DNA from: Verrucomicrobiota bacterium | Lineage (GTDB): Bacteria; Verrucomicrobiota; Lentisphaeria; Victivallales; Victivallaceae | NCBI GenBank assembly: GCA_023459755.1 | Contig: JAEWSS010000024.1 | Span: 1 to 8,838 of the forward strand | DNA length: 8,838 nucleotides | Direction: 5' to 3' | Shown here: positions 1 through 5,875 of the stretch, in pieces | Layout of the letters: each line of letters starts with the position of its first letter | Numbering within the stretch: position 1 is the stretch's first letter | Program-made: the position numbers and the translations under genes | Notes under the pieces: model-generated | Told to the model about the DNA's origin: nothing | Seen by the model: only the letters and a program-made list of their open reading frames with translations | Databases searched by the model: none

Positions 1-67
1 CCACGGCGATGATGGTCATCACCAGTGCCACTTCAACGAGGGTGTATTTTTTGGAAACGAAGTTCAT
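1..67 (-). CDS. Prepilin-like (pseudopilin) protein, N-terminal fragment, cut by window edge
   Basis: Only the first 22 codons are present. They read MNFVSKKYTLVEVALVMTII and then AV, at which point the window ends. This is a type IV prepilin leader: a short basic lead (MNFVSKK), an aromatic +1 residue (Tyr8 here, normally Phe), Glu at +5 (Glu12), then a hydrophobic helix start. The residue before the presumed cleavage point is Lys rather than Gly. The ATG lies 3 nt after the TAG of the preceding pilin gene (71-916), so translation is probably coupled. An AGGAA sits only a few bases upstream and overlaps that stop. The protein is probably another pseudopilin of the same apparatus, membrane-anchored through its N-terminal helix. 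Its subtype (GspH, I, J-like or other) cannot be judged without the C-terminal domain. Confidence 0.8.
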   Translation of the reverse strand, partial: MNFVSKKYTLVEVALVMTIIAV

Positions 68-70
68 TTC

Positions 71-916
71 CTACATTGCGCTCCAGGAGTTGATGTCGTC
101 GCGTTCATTATCGAAAACCGCGTTGAGGCCGCCGTCGTCAACGCCGTTCGGCCCCATGCTGTAGATCAGCACCGAACCGCGGACGATCGGGGCAACGCCG
201 TTGTCGGCCATATCTTTGGGCGTTGCGGTTTTCACTCCGGTGGTCGAGTCGGTTGCCGGATGGTTCAGCTGGCCGTCGAGCAGGGTGCGGGGTTTGTCGT
301 TGTCGGTGCCGGTGCCGTCGAGTTTCTGGTAGTCGCCGGAGTCCTCGTCCTCGCAGTCGAAGACGATGACGTAGCGGTTGCCCCATGGGTCGCGCAGCCC
401 TTCATAGACAAAGTCGCGCGGAACGTCGAGATAGGAAATCTTGCGGGGGTTGACGCGTTTTATGTTCATTGCGGTCGTTGAGGTGGAGCTGAGCGTGCTG
501 GCCGGATCGGTGGCCGCTTTTTCGGCATTGTCGTTGCCGGAGTGGTATTTATTGTTGGCGCCACGGAAGGCGTCGTCGTCGCCGAACGGATCTTTGCCGC
601 TGGTTTTTACGATGTCGGTATTGCTGAGCAGCTGGGTGACGATGTCGTATCCGTAGGCGGTGAGCCGGCCGTTTTTGTCCATATAGTCGCCGTCGTTCTT
701 GTTGTCGGACCGTTTGACGAACTCGGCGCAGGGCAGTTTGCCCTGATTGTCCGTCTGATATTTTTCGACGGCCATCTTCAGCGCCGCAATATCGGTTTTT
801 GCCTTCATGATCAGAGACTTCTGGTTGGCTCCGGCCACGGTAGGCAGCACAATGGCCGCCAAAATACCGATGATGCTTATTACCACCAGCAGTTCCACCA
901 ACGTGAACTTTTTCAT
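71..916 (-). CDS. GspG-like type II secretion pseudopilin / type IV pilin-like protein
   Basis: This 281-residue protein begins with a prepilin leader, MKK followed by FTLVELLVVISIIGILAA: Phe4 is the presumed +1 and Glu8 the +5 glutamate. The N-terminal helix continues to about residue 55. A GspG-type domain follows: RDPWGNRYVIV at 175-185 matches the conserved DPWGxxY element. The C-terminus has YSMGPNGVDDGG at 252-263 and ERDDINSW at 271-278, which match the family's calcium-binding C-terminal loop. GspG proteins are usually about 140-150 residues. Here extra Asp-, Asn- and Ser/Thr-rich material lies at about 66-150 and 187-240. The ATG is preceded by GGGG about 8 nt upstream, a weak ribosome site. 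The gene follows the 951-1646 gene after 34 AT-rich nt and is followed by the next prepilin gene after 3 nt, consistent with one transcript. It probably forms or caps a periplasmic pseudopilus. The pilin class is certain; GspG-like is likely; T2SS versus type IV pilus use is undecided. Confidence 0.88.
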   Translation of the reverse strand: MKKFTLVELLVVISIIGILAAIVLPTVAGANQKSLIMKAKTDIAALKMAVEKYQTDNQGKLPCAEFVKRSDNKNDGDYMDKNGRLTAYGYDIVTQLLSNTDIVKTSGKDPFGDDDAFRGANNKYHSGNDNAEKAATDPASTLSSTSTTAMNIKRVNPRKISYLDVPRDFVYEGLRDPWGNRYVIVFDCEDEDSGDYQKLDGTGTDNDKPRTLLDGQLNHPATDSTTGVKTATPKDMADNGVAPIVRGSVLIYSMGPNGVDDGGLNAVFDNERDDINSWSAM

Positions 917-950
917 CTGTTGTACCCCATATTTATTATAATTTTTATTT

Positions 951-1646
951 TCAATAATTAGTAATGTCGTCGCTGAAGTCGGAACTGAAGAACACCCGTT
1001 CGATGTTGTCTATATTGCTGTTAAGGTTGGGTTTCTGAATATCCTTCAGGTTTTCTTCAAAGTTTGTGGCGGTCATGCCGTCCTGAGTGAGCGGTTCGTC
1101 ATTGTCAAAAAATTTGCCGTCCATGCCGGCGGAGCAGAGGTCGAAGCCGCCGGTGCGGACGTTGCCGGGGGCGCGGTAGAACAGCGGGCGGTCCCACGAG
1201 TCGACCACAACATAGCGGGAGGTTCCGTTGTCGTTGTCGATTTTGCGGCCGAATTCGCCGAGCAGCCGTTCGAGGTCGGTCAAATTGATAAAATCTTTGA
1301 TATATTCGTCGGGATAGTCCTTGAGTGCGCCGGTTTTCTTAAGGTTTTCGGCCAGTTTGTCGGACCCGGAGTCGCCGCTGGTGAGTTTGCAGCCAAGAAC
1401 CAGCATGCCGTTGCAACTGCTTGAGGTGTCGTTTTGCGGATACATTCCGTACTTGCTGTTGAGCAGTTTTATCGCCGCATCGAGTTTGTTGACTACGCCG
1501 CTGGTGCGGGTTTCCGCGATTTTATAGCTGGAAAAGTTGAATACGCCCAGCCCCAGCGCCGCGATCGCGCCGATTATGGCGATCACCATCATCAGCTCCA
1601 CCAGCGTAAAGCGCGATCTGTTTTGCGCGGCACATTTCAAAAACAT
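951..1646 (-). CDS. GspG-like pseudopilin / type IV pilin-like protein (start at second ATG)
   Basis: From the start chosen here the protein has 231 residues. It begins MFLKCAAQNRSR, then FTLVELMMVIAIIGAIAALG, a prepilin leader with Phe13 as +1, Glu17 as +5 and Arg instead of Gly at -1. The C-terminal domain has VDSWDRPLFYRAPGN (about 148-162), corresponding to the GspG DPWGxxY element with the Gly replaced by Asp. It also has FDLCSAGMDGKFF (about 168-180) and ends in DFSDDITNY, resembling the terminal DDINSW of its neighbour. Cys79 and Cys87 could form a disulfide in the periplasm; Cys171 is also present. An in-frame ATG at 1661 lies 5 codons upstream, but the GGAGG that best serves as ribosome site falls inside that extension, 8 nt before the ATG at 1646, so 1646 is preferred. 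This is the first gene of the pilin unit and has a strong promoter upstream. The protein is presumably processed by a prepilin peptidase encoded elsewhere and assembled at the inner membrane. GspG-like is an inference from the C-terminal pattern. Confidence 0.85.
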   Translation of the reverse strand: MFLKCAAQNRSRFTLVELMMVIAIIGAIAALGLGVFNFSSYKIAETRTSGVVNKLDAAIKLLNSKYGMYPQNDTSSSCNGMLVLGCKLTSGDSGSDKLAENLKKTGALKDYPDEYIKDFINLTDLERLLGEFGRKIDNDNGTSRYVVVDSWDRPLFYRAPGNVRTGGFDLCSAGMDGKFFDNDEPLTQDGMTATNFEENLKDIQKPNLNSNIDNIERVFFSSDFSDDITNY

Positions 1647-1654
1647 CTGAAAAA

Positions 1655-1659
1655 CCTCC
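1655..1659 (-). promoter_or_regulatory. Shine-Dalgarno GGAGG that fixes the start of the 951-1646 gene
   Basis: The minus strand reads ATGGAGGTTTTTCAGATG. The GGAGG lies 8 nt before the ATG at 1646 but overlaps the upstream ATG at 1661. No comparable purine-rich site precedes 1661: the bases just upstream of it are TTTGCTCATTA. This favours 1646 as the start. Confidence 0.75.
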
Positions 1660-1695
1660 ATTAATGAGCAAAATCAAAAAGAAGAACCGAACGTA

Positions 1696-1724
1696 ATTAT
1701 AGTATAAAAACCGCTGTTTTTCAA
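1696..1724 (-). promoter_or_regulatory. Predicted sigma70-type promoter of the pseudopilin operon
   Basis: On the minus strand TTGAAA (1719-1724) is followed after exactly 17 nt by TATAAT (1696-1701). The -10 is consensus and the -35 matches 5 of 6 bases. The expected transcription start is near 1689, leaving a leader of about 40 nt before the ATG at 1646. It lies in the only sizeable spacer between the exported coiled-coil gene and the pilin genes, so it probably gives the pilin genes their own transcript. No convincing terminator lies between 1662 and 1762, so read-through from upstream is also possible. Confidence 0.7.
1706..1721. repeat. Short inverted repeat in the promoter spacer
   Basis: AAAAACCGCTGTTTTT is a perfect 6-bp inverted repeat (AAAAAC / GTTTTT) around a 4-nt centre. 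It occupies most of the spacer between the predicted -10 and -35 and overlaps the -35 by 3 bases. As an RNA hairpin it would be weak (five A-U pairs and one G-C pair), so it is a poor terminator. It could be an operator or a chance feature of AT-rich DNA. Confidence 0.4.
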
Positions 1725-1762
1725 GAAGCATTTCAAATTTTTGTATGAAATAGCCGTTTTTT

Positions 1763-4570
1763 TCACTTTGCGGCGGTCTTTTCGGCGCGGACGGTTTCAA
1801 ATTTCACCCGGTCGGCCGGATTGTCTCCGGCGGCGAATTTCTGAGCCAGAGCGTCCCACAGCTCCGTTTCTTCCGGAGAGTTCGACGTGCCGGGAAGAGC
1901 GGAAAGCGTGTCAAGCGCCTCCTGCGGACGGTTCAACTCCAGCAGCGTTCCGGCGAGATGGAGGCCGGGCAGGTCGCGCCGGGGTTCCAGGTCGCGGAGT
2001 TCGCGGTAGAACCACATGGCCGACTCCCATTCCTTTTCGTTTTCGGCGGCGGCGGCGGAGCTGTAAAGGAAGGCGACGGTTTCGCGGTTTGCGCTGAGTT
2101 TTCCGGCCAGTGCGGACTCGAGATAGCCGTCGGCGGCGGCGTTGAGCTGGCGGCTTTGTTCATAAAGCGCGGCGGCTTCATCGAGGCGGTCGGGGAAATT
2201 TTTAACCAGCAGAAGCGCGGTTTCGGAATAAGCCTCGGGGCGGTTGGGGACGGCGGCGAGGAGCTTTGCGAGTTCGTCTTCGGCGCGGTCGATGAAGCCG
2301 GAGCGCCAGAGGGCGGCGCCGCGGAGCAGCCGGAGTTCATAGTCGTTTGGTCTGGCGGCAAGCGCCCGTTCAAGGACGGGGAGCGCGTTGCCGGAGCGGT
2401 CTGACTCCAGCATTATTCGGGCATAAGCGGCGGCGAGTCCGGCGTCTTCCGGATAGGCGTCGAGCGCGACGGCGAGCAGGCGTTCGGCCTTTTCGCGGCT
2501 GCCGGAATTAAATTCGAGCAGTCCGAGTTCGGCGGCGGCGTCGTGGTTGGCCGGATCGAGCGCGGCGGCCTTGCGTAAAAAGTGGAATTTCAGTTCGTCG
2601 GTGTCGGCGCCGGCGGCGTCGGCCAGCAGACCGGCGACTTGAACGGCGACGGCGGGTTCGTCCGGAATCTTGTAGTCGGCCGGTGCGGCCTCGAGGGTGC
2701 GTCCGTCGCGGGCGGCCTCAAGTTTTGCGGCGGCTTCGTTGAGCTTGCGGTTCAGCGCGTCGAGCTGTTTGGCGGACTCCTGCTGAACTTTGAGTGCGGC
2801 GAGCCGTTCGGCTTCGAGCTGTTGGGAAAGCTGCTGGTTGCGGGTCTGGGTTTCGGCCAGACTGCGGCGGAGCTCGGGCAGGCCGAGGCGGACTTCTTCG
2901 GCGATGCGCCGGTCGGCGGAGAGTTCGGCCAGTTTGTTGCGGTCGCGGGCGGCGGCGGCTTCGAGTTCGCCGTTCAGCGCGGTGATCCGGTCGAATTCCG
3001 GTTTGAGGGTGTTATAGTCGCGTTCAAATTCGCCGAGGCGGACCAGTTCGGCGGCTTTGGCGGCGTTTTCCGCGGTGAGTTTTTCGATTTCGGCTTTGGC
3101 GGCGGCGAGGTCGGCGGAACGTTTGTCGAGGTCGGCGAGAGCGACTTCGGTTTTGCGCCGGGCGTCGGCGAGTTCGTCGGCGAGTGCTTTGCGGCTGGCG
3201 TTGAGGTCGATCAGGTTCTGGGTGTTGCGGCTGCCGCTTTCGAGCTGGCGGCGGAGCTGGTCGTTTTTCGCGGTGAGATCAAGCACGCCGGCTTCGAGTT
3301 CGGCGACTTTTCCGGCGCTTGCCGTAAGTTCGCCCGACTTCTTTTCGAGTTCGGCGCGGACGGCGGCAAGGGTTTCATTGTTGACGCGCATGGTCTCTTC
3401 GGCGGTTTTGCGCCGGGTGTCCATATCCTGAATAAAGCCGCGCAGATCCCTGGCCTCTTCGGTACTCTTAAAATTGTCGGCTTCGAGTTTGCGGAGTTTG
3501 TCGAGCAGCGCGGTGTTTTCACTGCGGACGGCGAGCAGCTGCTCCTGAAGCGCCATGTTGTCCTGCATGACCGCGGCGGGTTCGGTTTTTATCAGGCCGG
3601 GGTCTTTCAGCAGGGCTTCGTGGCTGGCGCGCAGTTCTTCGAGCGCCCTGCCGCTGGCGGCGAGTTCGTTGGAAACGCGCTCTTTTTCGCGGACGGCGTC
3701 GGCCAGTTTATTGTTCAGCGCCTCGCGTTCGGCGTCGTCGAAGCCGCGGCGGTTGCGCAGGTTGCCGAGCTCGCGGACGGCGTCGGCCAGCTTGGTGTTA
3801 AGCTCGCGCTCGGTCATGCGGAGGGCATTGCGCTCCTGATAGGCGGTATCCGAGTCGGACTTGACTTTTGCGATTTCCGCCCGGGCGTCGTCCAGTTGTT
3901 TGTTGACGGCTTCGAGCTTGGTTTTTTCCTCGACCAGCCGGTTTTTGAGTTCTTCTTTTTCCTCGTCCGGTTTGGCGAGGCGCTCCTCAAGCGCGCTCAG
4001 TTGGCGGCGCAGTGCGGCGAGATCGTCGCCGAGGCGGCGGTTTTCGGCGGTGAGATTTTCGATTTCGCCGGCGTTGGCGGCGTTGGCGCGTTCGCGGATG
4101 CGCATGGTTTCAAGTTCACGGGTCAGTTCAAGCACCTTGTCGCGGTAGCGGTCGCGGTCGGCGGCAAGCTCCCGGGTGCGGACGGTCGAGATTTCGGCCG
4201 GCGCATCGACTTTCGGCGGTCCGGCCGGCGCGGCGTTCGGCGCGGACGGCGTTTCCACCGCCGCCGGAGCCGGTGTGCCGGTTAATCCGCGCAGCACCTG
4301 AATGTCCGACTCGACCATCGAAATGCGGCTGTCGATCACGTTCTGGTTCCAGTCCGGCCGGGTGCGTTTGACCTCAAGGTAGTATTTCTTCGCCTCTTCA
4401 AGCAGTTGAAGCGCTTTGGCGTTGTTGCCCTCGAATTTTGCCTTGCGGCCTTTTTCGTAGTATTCATAGCCGGAGTTCCAGAGTTCCCAGGTTCCGGCGT
4501 CGCCGGACGGAGCCGCGGCGCGGACGCAGAAGCCCAGCGCCAGAATGATTGTCAGCAGTCGATATTTCAT
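1763..4570 (-). CDS. Exported coiled-coil and tetratricopeptide-repeat protein, function unknown
   Basis: This is a 935-residue protein. Residues 1-20 form a signal peptide (MKYR, then LLTIILALGFCV, then RAAA), with probable signal peptidase I cleavage near AAA|PSG. Cys15 follows Phe, so it is not a good lipobox. Residues 27-93 form a helical, TPR-like N-terminal module (WELWNSGYEYYEKGRKAKF, later RTRPDWN). Residues 100-127 are a Pro/Ala-rich linker. From about 128 to 622 there is an almost unbroken charged coiled coil rich in Ala, Glu, Leu, Lys and Arg, and about 640-900 is a TPR array (for example FLRKAAALDPANHDAAAELG, ALAARPNDYELRLLRGAALW). The fold is clear but no enzyme motif is visible, so it is likely a periplasmic or envelope scaffold that binds proteins. 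AAGGAG (4579-4584) lies 8 nt before the ATG, directly after the hflX stop, so it is the third gene of the transporter-hflX operon. The pilin genes follow downstream. I do not recognise a named family. Confidence 0.9.
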   Translation of the reverse strand: MKYRLLTIILALGFCVRAAAPSGDAGTWELWNSGYEYYEKGRKAKFEGNNAKALQLLEEAKKYYLEVKRTRPDWNQNVIDSRISMVESDIQVLRGLTGTPAPAAVETPSAPNAAPAGPPKVDAPAEISTVRTRELAADRDRYRDKVLELTRELETMRIRERANAANAGEIENLTAENRRLGDDLAALRRQLSALEERLAKPDEEKEELKNRLVEEKTKLEAVNKQLDDARAEIAKVKSDSDTAYQERNALRMTERELNTKLADAVRELGNLRNRRGFDDAEREALNNKLADAVREKERVSNELAASGRALEELRASHEALLKDPGLIKTEPAAVMQDNMALQEQLLAVRSENTALLDKLRKLEADNFKSTEEARDLRGFIQDMDTRRKTAEETMRVNNETLAAVRAELEKKSGELTASAGKVAELEAGVLDLTAKNDQLRRQLESGSRNTQNLIDLNASRKALADELADARRKTEVALADLDKRSADLAAAKAEIEKLTAENAAKAAELVRLGEFERDYNTLKPEFDRITALNGELEAAAARDRNKLAELSADRRIAEEVRLGLPELRRSLAETQTRNQQLSQQLEAERLAALKVQQESAKQLDALNRKLNEAAAKLEAARDGRTLEAAPADYKIPDEPAVAVQVAGLLADAAGADTDELKFHFLRKAAALDPANHDAAAELGLLEFNSGSREKAERLLAVALDAYPEDAGLAAAYARIMLESDRSGNALPVLERALAARPNDYELRLLRGAALWRSGFIDRAEDELAKLLAAVPNRPEAYSETALLLVKNFPDRLDEAAALYEQSRQLNAAADGYLESALAGKLSANRETVAFLYSSAAAAENEKEWESAMWFYRELRDLEPRRDLPGLHLAGTLLELNRPQEALDTLSALPGTSNSPEETELWDALAQKFAAGDNPADRVKFETVRAEKTAAK
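3687..3790. repeat. Internal direct repeat, two 20-bp copies 84 bp apart, in the coiled-coil gene
   Basis: The same 20 bases (TCGCGGACGGCGTCGGCCAG on the plus strand) occur at 3687-3706 and 3771-3790. The offset is 84 bp, or 28 codons, which equals four heptads. In the protein both copies encode KLADAVRE (about residues 260-267 and 288-295), each preceded by an Asn. The spacing is compatible with heptad-phase duplication during growth of the coiled coil, though only this core is conserved. Confidence 0.7.
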
Positions 4571-4585
4571 GGAAATTTCTCCTTT

Positions 4586-5872
4586 TTACTTACAGACAAA
4601 ATACGGGCGGTATTGTTCTTCCAGCGGAACCGGGATCGAAAAAACCATGTTGAGATTTCCGAAGTCGTCGTATTCGGCCTCGTAGACTTCTCCGGAGCGT
4701 CTGGCGAGCGCGGCGAGGTCGGAGCGGTCGGGCGGCAGAAACACCTTGAGCGTGCGGCGGTGGCGGCGCGCCATGGCGGTGAGTTCGCGGCGCAGAGCGT
4801 CCATTCCGGCGCCGGTTTTTACCGAAACGAAGATGCCGGACGGAAAAAGTCCGCGTGCTCTCGCCTCCAGTGTCGGGTCGTGCGGCAGGTCGCATTTGTT
4901 GAACACCACCAGCATTTCGCGGTCGGCGGCGCCAAGCTCGTTAAGCACGCCGATGGTGGTTTCCCAGTGTTCCTCCAGAAATTCGCTCGAAGCGTCCAGC
5001 ACCACCACCAGGAAGTCGGAGAACACCGCCTCCTCCAGGGTGGACTTGAACGCCGCCACCAGATTGTGCGGCAGTTTGCGGACGAAGCCCACCGTGTCGG
5101 TCATCAGCAGCACTGTGTGACCGTCGAGTTCGACCCGCCGGGTGGAGGGGTCGAGCGTGGCGAACAGCTTGTCCTCGGCCAGCACCTCGGCGGCGCCGAG
5201 CGCGTTGAGCAGCGACGACTTGCCCACGTTGGTGTAGCCGACGATCGCGGCCTTGGCCACCGGCGATTTCTGCCGGCTTTTCCGCATCACCGAACGCTGT
5301 TTGCGGACGATTTCGAGTTCCGCTTTGAGGCCGGCGATTTTGCGCTGAACGTCGCGCCGGTCATACTCGATCTGTTTTTCGCCCTCGCCGCGGGTGCCGC
5401 GCGCGCCGCCCTGCTGACGCGACAGATGGGTCCATGCGCCGGTCAGTCGCGGCAGCAGATATTCAAGTTTCGCCAGTTCGATCTGAAGCCGCGCCTCGCG
5501 GGTGATCGCCCGTTCGGCGAAAATGTCCAGAATGATTTCGCGCCGGTCGAACACCGGCGCCTTGACCAGCCGCTCCCAGTTGCGCTGCTGCGACGGAGAC
5601 AGCTCGGCGTCGAACACCATGAGATCGCATTTTTTTTCCGCGAAGGCGGCGGCCAGTTCTTCGGCTTTGCCGGCGCCCACAAAGTAGCGGGCCTGAACCG
5701 TTTTCAGCCGCACGATCTCTTCGCCGGCAACCTCAATGTCGAGATTGCCGACCAGTTCGGCCAGTTCGGCCAGATGCTCGGCGGCGGCGTTTTCGGATTC
5801 CTCGGGCGGCCGCACCCCCACGATCAGCGCTTTCTCGTTGATCTTGCGTTTTTCGATGTCGGTTTCAAACAT
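4586..5872 (-). CDS. hflX: GTPase HflX, ribosome-associated
   Basis: This 428-residue protein is a full-length HflX, a cytosolic GTPase that binds the large ribosomal subunit and splits stalled or stress-inactivated ribosomes. The N-terminal HflX domain includes YFVGAGKAEEL (63-73), where HflX proteins typically have a G[ST]GK element, and DAELSPSQQRNWE (88-100). It is followed by the coiled-coil linker with the family signature GGARGTRGEGEKQIEYDRR (155-173). The G domain shows G1 GYTNVGKS (212-219), G3 DTVGF (259-263), G4 NKCD (325-328) and G5-like SVKTG (350-354). The C-terminus is the usual short domain ending YRPYFVCK. The ATG is 3 nt after the transporter's TGA and has no strong ribosome site, so translation is probably coupled to the transporter. 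The coiled-coil/TPR gene follows after 15 nt. Family assignment is firm. Why it sits between a transporter and an exported protein is not evident. Confidence 0.97.
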   Translation of the reverse strand: MFETDIEKRKINEKALIVGVRPPEESENAAAEHLAELAELVGNLDIEVAGEEIVRLKTVQARYFVGAGKAEELAAAFAEKKCDLMVFDAELSPSQQRNWERLVKAPVFDRREIILDIFAERAITREARLQIELAKLEYLLPRLTGAWTHLSRQQGGARGTRGEGEKQIEYDRRDVQRKIAGLKAELEIVRKQRSVMRKSRQKSPVAKAAIVGYTNVGKSSLLNALGAAEVLAEDKLFATLDPSTRRVELDGHTVLLMTDTVGFVRKLPHNLVAAFKSTLEEAVFSDFLVVVLDASSEFLEEHWETTIGVLNELGAADREMLVVFNKCDLPHDPTLEARARGLFPSGIFVSVKTGAGMDALRRELTAMARRHRRTLKVFLPPDRSDLAALARRSGEVYEAEYDDFGNLNMVFSIPVPLEEQYRPYFVCK

Positions 5873-5875
5873 AGG

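Noticed and set aside
1662..1762. Rho-independent terminator after the coiled-coil/TPR gene
   Set aside because: Runs of A and T occur, but no GC-rich hairpin followed by U residues is present on the minus strand. The only hairpin (AAAAAC/GTTTTT) is weak and lies inside the promoter.
2582..4285. Long open frame of 567 codons on the plus strand
   Set aside because: It is antisense to the coiled-coil gene. The codon bias of that gene (few TTA, CTA or TCA codons) leaves the opposite strand free of stops; the product is a low-complexity Gly/Phe/Val-rich string without domains.
1763..4570. Lipoprotein signal in the coiled-coil/TPR protein (Cys15)
   Set aside because: Cys15 is preceded by Phe instead of Gly, Ala or Ser, so the lipobox rule fails; the AAA at 18-20 is a better signal peptidase I site.
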